A stretch of 64,000 nucleotides of DNA from Streptomyces sp. NBC_01454. GTDB taxonomy: Bacteria > Actinomycetota > Actinomycetes > Streptomycetales > Streptomycetaceae. Location of the stretch: positions 5,270,001 to 5,334,000 of the forward strand of contig NZ_CP109460.1 in NCBI RefSeq assembly GCF_036227565.1, written 5' to 3'. The notes below the pieces were generated by a model. The model was not told the origin of the DNA, made no database searches, and saw only the letters and a program-made list of their open reading frames with translations. Shown piece after piece: positions 8,275 through 16,844 of this stretch (its first letter is position 1; every line of letters begins with the position of its first letter). The position numbers and the translations under genes were made by a program.

Positions 8275-9545
8275 TCCGCTTCCTCCGCTCGCGGGCCCGG
8301 CAGCGCGGCCGCGCCCAGTGCCTCGGCGCGCAGCGCGGCGGCCCGGCGCAGCGCGACGACGGCCGGATCGTCCGGGCCGGCGGCGGCCGCGGTCCCGGGG
8401 CCGGCGGGACCGGCCGCCGCCAGCACCTCCCCGACCGTGCGCAGCCCGCCCAACTCGCCCCGTACGCCGCGCCCCAGGGCCTCCACCGCGCCCTGTGCAC
8501 GGGACCGTCCGCGGCAGTGGAAGGCCAGCTCGCAGGCGGCCAGGCACTCCGGGGCGTAGGCCGCCTCGACTGCCTCGACGGCCTCGGTCAGCTCCTCGGG
8601 CGGGCGGGTGGCGGTCTTCCCGTCGTCCGCGAGGCGCAGGTCGAAGGTGGTCCCCTCCGGGAGCGCGGCGGCGATGTCCTCGACGCGGGTGAGGCGGGCC
8701 AGCTGCCGCCGGGTGGTGGCCAGTTGCTTGCGGACGTCGACGGCTGCGGCGGTGGGGAGGTTGGAGAAGTCCTTCGGGCACACCAGCAGCACCCGGTCGC
8801 GGACCGTCACCTCGCGGCCCGTGTACGCGGCGGCGGGCCCGGCGACCGCCTCCAGGGCGAGGACGTACACCGCGGCCTGCCGGGCGGCGGCGCCCACCTT
8901 GGCGGCGTCCGCCGAACCGTCGATCATCGGGAAGGACTTGATCTCCACGACCGTCCAGCTGCCGTCCGGATGCACCACCACCGCATCGGGCTCCACATAG
9001 GCGGGCGCGCCGGCCACCTCGACCGCGAGCATCGGGTGCGTGAGCAGCGCCCAGCCGCCGGCCGCGGTCGCCGCGCGCAGTGCCAGCGCGGTGCGCGCCG
9101 TACGGCCCTCGGGTCCGGCCGCGGACAGATCCGGGGTGGCGGCCTCCCCGGGCACGGGCGGCGGGGTGCCGGGCGCCAGCCGCTCGTGCAGCAGCCGCAG
9201 CAACTCCGTGCCGCCGTCGGACGTCACCCGGGCCTCGAAGGCATGGCCGCGGACGATGGCGAACTGGGACCGGCCGTACGCCGCCGGCGAGCCCAGCGCC
9301 TGGGCCAGCGCGCCCTTGTCGATGCCCGCGCCGTCCAGCAGCGCGCGGCGCCGGCAGCCGGGGTTGGCGGCCAGCGCGGCCAGCGCGCGGGCATCGAGGG
9401 AGCGCGGGCGGACGCCGGGGCCGCGCAGCTCGGTGAGCCGTGCCCGCCCGGCGCCGGGCGGTGCCCCCGGGCGCGGGCTCGGTGTCGCCGCCGGCCCCGC
9501 CGGAGGGGCCGCCGACGCGGGTCGGCTGTCGCGCGAAACGTTCAC
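8265..9545 (-). CDS. PD-(D/E)XK-like nuclease with C-terminal cysteine cluster
   Basis: About 426 aa from GTG 9545 (VNVSRDSRP); no strong ribosome site is visible, so the start is uncertain. The centre has VEPDAVVVHPDGSWTVVEIK, matching the D...ExK core of the PD-(D/E)XK nuclease fold (RecB/Cas4-like). Near the C-terminus CLAACELAFHC forms a C-x3-C-x5-C cluster like the iron-sulfur site of Cas4/AddB-type nucleases; a further cysteine upstream (LLVCPKDF) could be the fourth ligand. First gene of a three-gene minus-strand unit with an unknown protein and an SF1 ATPase. A DNA end-processing, repair or defence role is inferred. No cas genes or CRISPR array are nearby. Confidence 0.75.
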   Translation of the reverse strand: MNVSRDSRPASAAPPAGPAATPSPRPGAPPGAGRARLTELRGPGVRPRSLDARALAALAANPGCRRRALLDGAGIDKGALAQALGSPAAYGRSQFAIVRGHAFEARVTSDGGTELLRLLHERLAPGTPPPVPGEAATPDLSAAGPEGRTARTALALRAATAAGGWALLTHPMLAVEVAGAPAYVEPDAVVVHPDGSWTVVEIKSFPMIDGSADAAKVGAAARQAAVYVLALEAVAGPAAAYTGREVTVRDRVLLVCPKDFSNLPTAAAVDVRKQLATTRRQLARLTRVEDIAAALPEGTTFDLRLADDGKTATRPPEELTEAVEAVEAAYAPECLAACELAFHCRGRSRAQGAVEALGRGVRGELGGLRTVGEVLAAAGPAGPGTAAAAGPDDPAVVALRRAAALRAEALGAAALPGPRAEEAECR

Positions 9546-9741
9546 CCGCGGAAGTCTCGCATCCGCCACCGACAATCGGCGCTTCCGGCCGCCCGCCCGC
9601 CCCGGACCGGGCCCTCCCCGCGCGGCTCCCCGGCCTCCCCGCCCGGGGACAAAACGACCCGGTGCGCGATGATGGAAGTCCCGCGGTCGACGCCGCCCGC
9701 ACCGAGAACGACCAGCCGAGAAGTCGGCGAGAGGTACGACG

Positions 9742-10335
9742 ATGGCAGCGCGCATATTCCTGGCCCGGCACGGTCAGACCGAGTGGTCCCTGTCCGGCAG
9801 GCACACTGGCCGCACCGACGTCCCGCTGCTGGACGAGGGCCGGCGCGGCGCCGAGCTGCTGGGCGAGCGGCTGCACCGCGCCCCCTGGGACGGCCTGCCG
9901 GGCGTCGAGGTCCGCACCAGCCCCCTGGTGCGCGCGAAGGAGACCTGCGAGCTGGCCGGCTTCGGCGGCCGGGCGCAGCCGTGGGACGCCCTGATGGAGA
10001 TCGACTACGGCGCGTACGAGGGCCTGACCCCGGACGAGATCAAGGCCGGGCGGCCGGACTGGCTGATCTGGCGCGACGGGGTGCCGCAAGGGGAGACGCT
10101 CGCCGCGGTCACCGCCCGGGCGGACGAGGTCATCGGCTGGGCGCGGTCGGCGGAACGCGATGTGCTGGTCTTCGCGCACGGCCACATCCTGCGCGCCCTG
10201 GGCGCCCGCTGGCTGGGCCTGGACATCTCCTTCGGCGCCCGGATCCGCCTGGAGCCGACGTCCCTGTCCGTGCTCGGCTGGGCCTACGGGGAGCCGGCGA
10301 TCGAGCGCTGGAACGACACCGGCCACCTCGGCTGA
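9742..10335 (+). CDS. histidine phosphatase superfamily (phosphoglycerate mutase-like) protein
   Basis: 197 aa. The N-terminal LARHGQTEW contains the RHG phosphohistidine motif (His10), and [14 protein letters not shown] carries the second catalytic histidine. [10 protein letters not shown] supplies the acidic general-acid region. This family removes phosphate from small phosphorylated substrates, using a phosphohistidine intermediate; the substrate cannot be told from sequence. GAGAGG lies just upstream of ATG 9742. The gene is divergent from the nuclease-helicase operon and convergent with the XRE regulator, with a hairpin at 10353-10386. Confidence 0.9.
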   Translation: MAARIFLARHGQTEWSLSGRHTGRTDVPLLDEGRRGAELLGERLHRAPWDGLPGVEVRTSPLVRAKETCELAGFGGRAQPWDALMEIDYGAYEGLTPDEIKAGRPDWLIWRDGVPQGETLAAVTARADEVIGWARSAERDVLVFAHGHILRALGARWLGLDISFGARIRLEPTSLSVLGWAYGEPAIERWNDTGHLG

Positions 10336-10352
10336 CCGGCCCGCGGCCCGGG

Positions 10353-10386
10353 GGCGGACGGGACGTCAGTCGCGCCCCCGTCCGCC
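10353..10386. terminator. hairpin between convergent genes
   Basis: GGCGGACGGG (10353-10362) pairs with CCCGTCCGCC (10377-10386) around a 14-nt loop. It lies between the stops of the histidine phosphatase and the XRE regulator, with no U-tract, as is usual in Streptomyces. Confidence 0.6.
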
Positions 10387-10414
10387 GCCCGCCGTCCGCC
10401 GCCCGCGCGGCCGT

Positions 10415-11875
10415 TCAGTCGCCGGCCCTCGCACCCGGCACGCCACCGCCCGATGCGGATTCCGCCGCCGCCGAGGCCGCGTGCCGCGCCAGGAAGTCGT
10501 CGACCGCGCCCCGGTCGCGGTGCGCCCGCAGCCTCCGGGCGGTGCCGTCGAGCATGGTGCGGATACGGGCCGAGCGGACCTGCTTCAGCAGCGTCAGCAC
10601 CCGCACCCCGGCCGCGGCGGCCTCCTCGTGTGCCCCGCCCGCCGCGAGGTTGCCCGCCAGCTCCGCGGTGAACAGGGCGATGTTGCGGGTGAAGTGCGGG
10701 TCCTGCAGCGCCACCGCCCGGCGGGCGTGGTCCGCCGCGCGCTCCGCGTCCCCCAGCGCCGACCAGCACTGCGCCTCCAGACCCGCCAACTCGGCCTCGC
10801 CGTAGAACGTCATCCACTCCGGGTCGCCGTCCCGCGGCCCGCCCGCGAACAGCCGCTCGGCCCGGACCAGCGCCTGCTCACAGCCGGAGCGGTCGGCGAG
10901 CCCGGCCCAGCCGCCCGCCTCCCGCAGCGCCAGCAGCGACAGCAGCCGCGGTGAGGCCAGATGCTTGGCGGCCTGCTGCGCGGCCTGCGCGGCGCGCACC
11001 GCCTCGCGCGGCCGCCCGGCGTCGCGGGCGAGGAAGGCCGTATTGCAGAAGGCGTGTGCCTCCAGGGCGGCGTCGCCGCAGACCCGCGCGGTGGCCAGGG
11101 CCTCCGCGTAGTGCGAGCGGGCGTCGTCGAAGCGGCCCGAGTCGTGCGCCAGCCAGCCGACGGTGATGGCGAGTTCGCCCGCCCCGGCGTGCAGCCGGTC
11201 GGACACCGAGCGGCGCTGCACATCCGCGTCCAGCAGCTCGTAGGCCGCGCGCAGCGGCGGGGCGGCGCGGCGGTAGATGCCCTCCGAGCCGTGCCGGTCG
11301 TCCAGCAGCCGGATGTGACGGACCGCCTCCTCGACGGCGGCGGCCTCGGCGGCACCGGCCCGTGCGACGGGCGGTGTCCGGGGCCCCGGCACCGGGGCGG
11401 ACACGGCGGCGGCAGCGGCCTCGACGGGATGCAGGGTGGCGAAGCCCAGGGCTGCTGCCGGGCCGCCGGTGATGAACGCGCGACGCAGCACGTCGCTCTC
11501 CTCGCAGATCTGGATACAGGTATCGCGGTGGTCGGGATCGGGTGCCAGGGGCGCGGCGCCGGCCGCTGCGGCACGCGCCCCCCGTCCGCGTACCGCCTCG
11601 CGCGCCGCGAACCCCATGTCGGGCAGCGTCAGCCCCGGGAACATGTGCCGGAAGACTCGCTCGTAGGCGTAGTTCGGACACCGGATTTCCCCGGACTCGA
11701 CGCGCCCCACATAGCGGGCGTCACACGAGACCTGCTCGCCGATCTCACGGGCGGACCGTCGGACCGCCGCCGCGAACTCGCCTGGTGACAGCCGGCCGCG
11801 CAGCTGTCGGAAGGCGAGATTCGGGCGGGCGGGTACGGTGCGGGACGACGCTGATCGTGCTTCTGGCGACGCCAT
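10415..11875 (-). CDS. XRE-family regulator with TPR-like C-terminus (NsdA-type)
   Basis: 486 aa from ATG 11875. An N-terminal helix-turn-helix-like region (EFAAAVRRSAREIGEQV, then YVGRVESGEIRCP) is followed near residue 125 by RRAFITGG and an Ala/Gly-rich hydrophobic stretch that looks like an internal twin-arginine signal. The rest is repeated helical pairs with TPR character (GRFDDARSHYAEALATARVC; GDAERAADHARRAVAL). The layout matches a large Streptomyces family of XRE/TPR regulators, including the antibiotic-production repressor NsdA. It should bind DNA and respond to an unknown signal through the TPR part. It is divergent from the small gene at 12121, an arrangement that suggests control of that neighbour. 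Confidence 0.8.
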   Translation of the reverse strand: MASPEARSASSRTVPARPNLAFRQLRGRLSPGEFAAAVRRSAREIGEQVSCDARYVGRVESGEIRCPNYAYERVFRHMFPGLTLPDMGFAAREAVRGRGARAAAAGAAPLAPDPDHRDTCIQICEESDVLRRAFITGGPAAALGFATLHPVEAAAAAVSAPVPGPRTPPVARAGAAEAAAVEEAVRHIRLLDDRHGSEGIYRRAAPPLRAAYELLDADVQRRSVSDRLHAGAGELAITVGWLAHDSGRFDDARSHYAEALATARVCGDAALEAHAFCNTAFLARDAGRPREAVRAAQAAQQAAKHLASPRLLSLLALREAGGWAGLADRSGCEQALVRAERLFAGGPRDGDPEWMTFYGEAELAGLEAQCWSALGDAERAADHARRAVALQDPHFTRNIALFTAELAGNLAAGGAHEEAAAAGVRVLTLLKQVRSARIRTMLDGTARRLRAHRDRGAVDDFLARHAASAAAESASGGGVPGARAGD

Positions 11876-12120
11876 GGCGGACCCTCTCCGTGCCCTCTCC
11901 GTGCCATCCTGCGGCGTTGCCGCCTCCTGGCGGTGCGGCGGGACGACCGTACCGGCTGTGATGGCTTCGATACGCACAGTTTGGCCGCAAATCGGATATC
12001 TCACGCGCGATCTGCCATGAACTGCCATCCTTTGCAGCGTTACGCCGCCGTAGCTGTTGACACGTCCGGACGTTGAACCCGGTGTAAAGGGCGCACCGCG
12101 TGCAGGAGGAGGGGTTCTCC

Positions 12121-12588
12121 GTGTGGGAGACCGGCGTGAGCAGGGGCGGCAACGGGTCCGCGGGCCAGGCCGGGGGCCGGCGGGGGCAGGTCGTCCCGGG
12201 CGGCGCACCGTCCGTACCGGAGCGGCAGTGTGACCTCGTCACGGTGCCGGCCCGGCAGGGACTGGAAGCCGTGGACATCCTCCGGCTGCGGGACGGCGTC
12301 GGTCCGGTGCTGCACGACGGCGCCTGCGACACCCTCGGCTTCCTGGTCCCGGCGGGCACCGCCGCGGGCTGGGACGTACCGGGCAGTGCCTGTACGCAGA
12401 CCTCCGGACGGGGCATCAATCTGGCCGCGCTGTGCGGCGAAGGGACCCCGGTGGAGCCGCCGGCGACCGGCACCGGCTGGCTGGTGCCCCCGGAGGGCGC
12501 GGGTGCCGACGCCACCGACCCGGCCGTGCTGCGCGCGGCGCTCGGCGAGGCCGCCCGCACGATCGAGGCCGTCGACCGCTGCCAGTGA
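12121..12588 (+). CDS. small conserved protein divergent from XRE regulator, prim-pol-like
   Basis: 155 aa from GTG 12121, with GGAGGAGG about 8 nt upstream; GTG 12100 is the longer alternative. The body (CDLVTVPARQGLEAVDILRL, GVGPVLHDGACDTLGFLVPA, TGTGWLVPP) follows the same 'D-V-x-x-P...GPV...FLVPxG...PP' layout as the TTA-containing protein at 3980-4600, but shorter. A C-terminal helix ends ARTIEAVDRCQ. Such proteins are often found next to XRE/TPR regulators in Streptomyces (family knowledge). Biochemical role unknown. A strong hairpin follows at 12667-12696. Confidence 0.6.
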   Translation: MWETGVSRGGNGSAGQAGGRRGQVVPGGAPSVPERQCDLVTVPARQGLEAVDILRLRDGVGPVLHDGACDTLGFLVPAGTAAGWDVPGSACTQTSGRGINLAALCGEGTPVEPPATGTGWLVPPEGAGADATDPAVLRAALGEAARTIEAVDRCQ

Positions 12589-12666
12589 CGGCGCCCGGGC
12601 CGTACGCGCCACCGGTTCGCCGGCGGCGGCCGGCCCGGTGCACGCCCTGGTCCGGAAGGAAGAGGA

Positions 12667-12696
12667 AGGGCCGCCCGGCGGGTGCCGGGCGGCCCT
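12667..12696. terminator. bidirectional hairpin terminator
   Basis: 13-bp perfect arms (12667-12679 and 12684-12696) with a 4-nt loop, between the plus-strand small gene and the minus-strand oxidoreductase gene. Confidence 0.8.
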
Positions 12697-12739
12697 CGGT
12701 GCGTGCGGGGAGCTGCCCGGTGAGCCGTGTGAACAGCGC

Positions 12740-13993
12740 TCAGCGGGCGGCGGGTTCGCTGTCCCGGGCCGGGCGCGGGATCGTGGTGGCGCGGCGCCGC
12801 TCGCCGAGCCGGCGCTGTACGCCGCGCACCAGCCGCGTCGCGGTGAAGCCCGCGCCGGACACGAAGCGCATCGACGGGCCGAACGACGGCGCGGTGAGCA
12901 GCCCCGCGAAGAACAGCCCGGGCCAGGACGATTCGAAGCCGGAACTCAGCTCGGGCGCCCGGCTGCCGCCCACCGTCCACAGCGAGGTGCGCACCTGGGG
13001 CGGGAGCATCCGCAGCCGCCCCAGGTCCGGGGTGAAACCGGTGGCCGCGACCACGTGGTGGGTGTCCAGCGTCTCGGTGCCGCCCTCCGTGTGGGTGAGT
13101 TGGAGCCGCACCCCGTCGTCCCGGGCGGCCGCGGCCCGGATGCGGTGGCCGAGGAGCACCGGCACCAGCGGCTCGAAGCGCTCCCGCAGCCACCAGGCGC
13201 CGGCCGGGCCCAGGGCGTGTTCCGCGATCCGCAGCCGGGTCGCCGCGGGCAGCCGGCGCACCGCCCAGGGCATCTGGGACCACACCCGGTTCGGCCAGCC
13301 GGTGCCCAGCGCGGAGTGCGGATCGCGCAGCGCACGCAGCCGGCCGCGGTCGAGCGGCTGGGGCGGGGCGTGCCAGCGCAGCCGGTCGGCGCGGGCCACG
13401 ATGCGGGGCCGGGCGCCCTGTTCGGCCAGCAGGGTCGCGGTCTCCAGCGCGCTCTGCCCGGAGCCGACGACGGTGACGTCCCGGTCGGCGAAGCGGCGCA
13501 GATCGCGGTGGTCGCTGCTGTGGGAGGCCAGGTCCGCGGGCAGGTCGAGCAGCGGCCAGGGGCGGTTGACGAACGGCAGCAGACCGACGGCGAGGACCAC
13601 GGTGCGCGTCGCGATCTGCTCGCCGGTGTCCGTCTCGACGTGGAAGCCCTCGCCGTCGGGGCGTACGGCGGTGACGGTGACCTCGTCGACCTGGGGCACG
13701 GCCCGTTCGCCGAACCAGCTGCCGTACGCGGTGTAGGTGTCGAGGGGCAGCGGGACGCCGTGCTCGGCGGTCAGGTCGTGGGCGGCGCAGTAGTCGGCGA
13801 GGGTATGGGCGTCCGCCGGGGCGGAAAGGTCGGAAGCCCAGGGTTCGGACGTGAGGAACATGCCGTCGGGCATGTGGTCGCGCCATGAGGCCATCGGCCG
13901 GCCCAGGACCCGCAGCCGCAGTCCGGCCGCCGCCGCGTGTGCGGCGATCGAGAGTCCGTAGGGGCCGGCGCCCACCACCACGAGGTCGTACAT
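12740..13993 (-). CDS. FAD-dependent NAD(P)-binding oxidoreductase
   Basis: 417 aa. The start (DLVVVGAGPYGLSIAAHAAA) is a Rossmann FAD site; VTVVGSGQSALETATLLAEQ in the middle is the second (NADPH) site, and HHVVAATGFTPDL is the ATG motif of flavin monooxygenase-like/SidA-like enzymes. WRDHMPDGMFLTSEPWASDL is typical of the SidA/lysine N-hydroxylase-like group in actinobacteria. It should oxidise or hydroxylate a small molecule; the substrate is unknown. It is the gene upstream of the ATP-grasp-like, glycosyltransferase and sugar transferase genes' ends on the same strand, 147 bp from the nearest, so it may belong to that cluster or act separately. Confidence 0.85.
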   Translation of the reverse strand: MYDLVVVGAGPYGLSIAAHAAAAGLRLRVLGRPMASWRDHMPDGMFLTSEPWASDLSAPADAHTLADYCAAHDLTAEHGVPLPLDTYTAYGSWFGERAVPQVDEVTVTAVRPDGEGFHVETDTGEQIATRTVVLAVGLLPFVNRPWPLLDLPADLASHSSDHRDLRRFADRDVTVVGSGQSALETATLLAEQGARPRIVARADRLRWHAPPQPLDRGRLRALRDPHSALGTGWPNRVWSQMPWAVRRLPAATRLRIAEHALGPAGAWWLRERFEPLVPVLLGHRIRAAAARDDGVRLQLTHTEGGTETLDTHHVVAATGFTPDLGRLRMLPPQVRTSLWTVGGSRAPELSSGFESSWPGLFFAGLLTAPSFGPSMRFVSGAGFTATRLVRGVQRRLGERRRATTIPRPARDSEPAAR

Positions 13994-14140
13994 GGAAGTT
14001 CCCTGCTCTTTCTCTTGGTGCGGTGTGGAGGACCCCGAGCCGGCGGGGCCCCGGGGCCGGAGGCGGCCCCCGGCGGCGGGGCGCGCCTCCGGACCCGGAG
14101 AGCGCCCCGCCCCGGCACAGGTCGTCAGGTGCCGCGCCGC

Positions 14141-15313
14141 TCACGGCTGGGGAGGTGGGCCGGGCGTCGGTGCGGGAGGCACCCCGCGCGGCATTCCGTG
14201 CGGCGTCGCGGAGGGGCGCGCGGGCGGCGGCGGGGGCGTGAGCGCGGTGCCGTCCGGTGGTGCGGGGCGCCCGCGGAAGGTGTCCGCGCGGGGCCGCGGC
14301 CCGGGGGCGCCGGGGGCGGGCGGCACCGTGCGGCCGGTCAGGTCCAGGTGCAGCGCCCGGACCGCGTCGAGTCCCGAGGACGGGTCGGTGAAGAGCCGGA
14401 AGCGGGCGCCGGGCCGTGTGCCGGCACCGAGGAGGTGGTGGCGGCCGTCCGCGTCCCGGCGGAAGTCCAGGTCGAGCAGGCCGCGGTGGCCCAGGTGCCC
14501 GGCCAGCCGCAGTGCGGCCCGCTCGACCTCGGGGTGGGGCAGCCGGCGGCCGGCCGTGGCCGGTCCGGTCCACGGCCGGCCGCGTCCCGCGCGTCCCGCG
14601 CCGCCGATCAGACAGCCGCCGCCGCGGGTGAAGCAGCCGTGGAAGAACCAGTCGGTGTCCCGTCCGGCGGGCAGCGGGCGCCGCAACAGCAGGGCGCTGC
14701 CGGCGCTTTCGGCCAGCTCGTACAGCCGGCGGGCGTCGTCGGGGGTGCGCACCACGGTGGTGCCGGGCAGCCCGGCCGGCGGTGTCCGCAGCCACGGGCG
14801 GCACCACGTGGCGACCAGCGGCAGCCCCAGCCCGGCTGCTGCCTCGGCGGCCTGTTGCGGACCGGCGGGGACGGCGGTCGCCGGGTGCGGCAGGCCGAGC
14901 TCCCGGCACAGCAGGGCGAGTTCGGCCGGGTCGGTGAGCCGCTCGGGCAGGCCGGGGAGCAGATAGCGGCCCAGCAGCCGGCCGGCGAGCCGGGCCGCGG
15001 CGAGGGCGGCCCGGTCGTCCACGGGGAGCAGCACGGCGGGCCGGCCGAGGCCGTCGGAGAGGTCGCGCAGCAGGTCCAGCAGCGCGCAATGTGCGAGCGG
15101 CCCGGCCGGGTGGGTGTGCATCCGGTGCAGGTAGCGCGACCGGCCCACCGGGCCGCCCGCGGAGGCGGCCACCGCGTGCACCTCGATGCCCGCCCGGCCC
15201 AGGGAGCGGACCACGCCGAGGGTCTCGCGGTGGAAGGGGCCGGGATCGAGCCGGACCAGCAGGACGGGCACCTCGGTGTCGAACGGCGGCACGGCGCGGG
15301 GTTGCTCACCCAC
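14141..15313 (-). CDS. ATP-grasp-like protein with degenerate active site
   Basis: 390 aa. The fold is recognised from the N-terminal PVLLVRLDPGPFHRETLGVV (pre-ATP-grasp domain), LPVDDRAALAAA, DTDWFFHGCF and RGLLDLDFRRDADGRHHLL followed by RPGARFRLF. Active relatives read about LLDFNPRxGAQFRLF; here the stretch is LLGAGTRPGARFRLF, so the metal-binding Asn and the preceding Asp are replaced (positions 14420-14428). The usual ATP-binding lysine of the 'VVxK' strand is also not evident (PLVATWCRP). The C-terminal ~60 residues are proline-rich and disordered. Probably a substrate-binding or pseudo-enzyme in a polysaccharide-like cluster, but activity with altered residues cannot be excluded. Confidence 0.7.
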   Translation of the reverse strand: MGEQPRAVPPFDTEVPVLLVRLDPGPFHRETLGVVRSLGRAGIEVHAVAASAGGPVGRSRYLHRMHTHPAGPLAHCALLDLLRDLSDGLGRPAVLLPVDDRAALAAARLAGRLLGRYLLPGLPERLTDPAELALLCRELGLPHPATAVPAGPQQAAEAAAGLGLPLVATWCRPWLRTPPAGLPGTTVVRTPDDARRLYELAESAGSALLLRRPLPAGRDTDWFFHGCFTRGGGCLIGGAGRAGRGRPWTGPATAGRRLPHPEVERAALRLAGHLGHRGLLDLDFRRDADGRHHLLGAGTRPGARFRLFTDPSSGLDAVRALHLDLTGRTVPPAPGAPGPRPRADTFRGRPAPPDGTALTPPPPPARPSATPHGMPRGVPPAPTPGPPPQP

Positions 15314-15421
15314 GACGGCGGACCGCGGCGAGGAGCGCGGCGCCGGCTCCCCCGGGGGCGCCGGCTCCCGCCGTCCCTTCCCCCCGGGGCCCTTGCTGCA
15401 CGGACTCGGCCATGACGGTGC

Positions 15422-16696
15422 CTATCTGTTCGAGAGCGGGGACGGGGCGGGCGAACGGGCCGGGTCGGGCAGCGACACACTCGCCGCCGGGAGCGCCGCC
15501 GCCCGGCCCTGCGGCGGGGGCACCGGCACCGGGGCCGTCCGCGCCGGGCTCCGCCGCCGTGCCGGTACGGCCGCCAGGACCTGCTCGTACACCGCCGTCA
15601 GCGCCTCGGCGCTGCGGGCGATGTCATAGCGCCGCACCACCGGCGGGACCGGCAGCCGGCCCGGCCCCTCGCGCCGCAACTCCCGCAGTGCGGTGGCCAG
15701 TTCATGGACCACCGGGCTGAAGTGCCGGGCGCCGGGCGCCTGGTCGGCGGGCAGTTCGTCGACGGCCGGGCAGCTGCCGTGCAGCACGTGCAGGCCGGAC
15801 GCGAGGGCCTCCACGACGGCCAGCCCGAACGCCTCCGACGGGGAGGGGGAGACGAAGACGTCGACCGCGGAGAGCAGCCCCGGGATATCGGGCCCGGCGG
15901 ACTGCGGGCCGTCGGCCTCGGTGTCGACCGCGCCGCCCCGCGTGCCCAGCAGATGGATCCGGTCGCCCGAGCCGAACTGCTCCGCCATCCGCCGCAGCAT
16001 CTCCCGCTCCGGCCCCTCGCCCGCCAGCAGCAGATGCACGCCCGGCAGCTGGGTCACCGCCCGGACCAGGACGTCGAACCGCTTGCCGGGCACCAGCCGG
16101 CCGGCCCCGCCGACCACGAAGGCGTCCAGCGGCAGCCCCAGCCGGGTACGGACCAGCGCCCGGGCGGCCGGATCGAAGGCGAAGCGGTGCGCCTCGATCC
16201 CGTTGGGCACCACATGGATGCGCTGCTCCGGTACGCCCCAGCGGCGCAGCCGGGCGGCGACGGTGTCCGAGACGGCGACGGTCGCCGCCCCCAGCCGCTC
16301 GGTGGCCCGGTAGAGCGTCCGCACACCGCGGGTCAGCCGACGGCCCTCGATGACCGCGTCGCCCAGGGAGTGTTCGGTGGCGACCACGGCCCGGACGCCG
16401 GCCATCCGGGCGGCGATCCGGCCGTACACGCAGGCCCGGTAGAGGTGGGTGTGCACCAGGTCGTAGCCGCCGTCGCGGATCAGCCCGGCGAGGCGGGGGA
16501 GGGCGGTCAGGTCCCGCTCGCCGGTCATCCCGAGGTGGGTGACGCGGGTGCCGTCCGCCTCGATGCCCTCGGCGACCGGACCCGGGCCGGTCAGGGTGAC
16601 GACCTCGCAGTACGCGGGCAGCCGGCGCAACAGCAGCCGCAACTGCTGTTCCGCGCCGCCCACATCGAGGCCTGTGATCACATGCAGAACCTTCAC
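15422..16696 (-). CDS. glycosyltransferase family 4-like (GT-B)
   Basis: 424 aa from GTG 16696 with GGAGG 7 nt upstream; the ATG at 16786 has no site. The N-terminal lobe starts VKVLHVITGLDVGGAEQQL, typical of GT4 acceptors; the donor lobe has VGGAGRLVPGKRFDVLVRAV, LLLAGEGPEREML and PSEAFGLAVVEALASGLHVL, the nucleotide-sugar EX7E motif. HTHLYRACVYGRIAARM is the usual inter-lobe helix. It should add a sugar from a nucleotide-sugar donor to a lipid-linked or other acceptor at the inner membrane face. Encoded between an ATP-grasp-like gene and a sugar transferase gene on the same strand, so it probably builds an extracellular glycan. Confidence 0.88.
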   Translation of the reverse strand: MKVLHVITGLDVGGAEQQLRLLLRRLPAYCEVVTLTGPGPVAEGIEADGTRVTHLGMTGERDLTALPRLAGLIRDGGYDLVHTHLYRACVYGRIAARMAGVRAVVATEHSLGDAVIEGRRLTRGVRTLYRATERLGAATVAVSDTVAARLRRWGVPEQRIHVVPNGIEAHRFAFDPAARALVRTRLGLPLDAFVVGGAGRLVPGKRFDVLVRAVTQLPGVHLLLAGEGPEREMLRRMAEQFGSGDRIHLLGTRGGAVDTEADGPQSAGPDIPGLLSAVDVFVSPSPSEAFGLAVVEALASGLHVLHGSCPAVDELPADQAPGARHFSPVVHELATALRELRREGPGRLPVPPVVRRYDIARSAEALTAVYEQVLAAVPARRRSPARTAPVPVPPPQGRAAALPAASVSLPDPARSPAPSPLSNR

Positions 16697-16844
16697 CGGA
16701 TGCCTCCAGGGATAGCGGCCGGGGTGGTGGTCCGGCCGGGGGCCGCCGGGCCGGCCGGCCCGTCCGCGGGCAGTGCCCGGCGGCACGGCGGATGCGGGGC
16801 GCGCGGGGGGTGCGCCCGCCAGGGGGTGTCCGCGGCTCCGGCGC

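Noticed and set aside
8275..10326. Upstream part of a 1199-codon minus-strand open frame
   Set aside because: It runs antisense to the histidine phosphatase gene and overlaps the nuclease gene in another frame; the real middle gene begins at ATG 8274.
11876..15089. Very long minus-strand frame
   Set aside because: Spans two real genes in other frames; Arg/Pro-rich shadow typical of GC-rich DNA.
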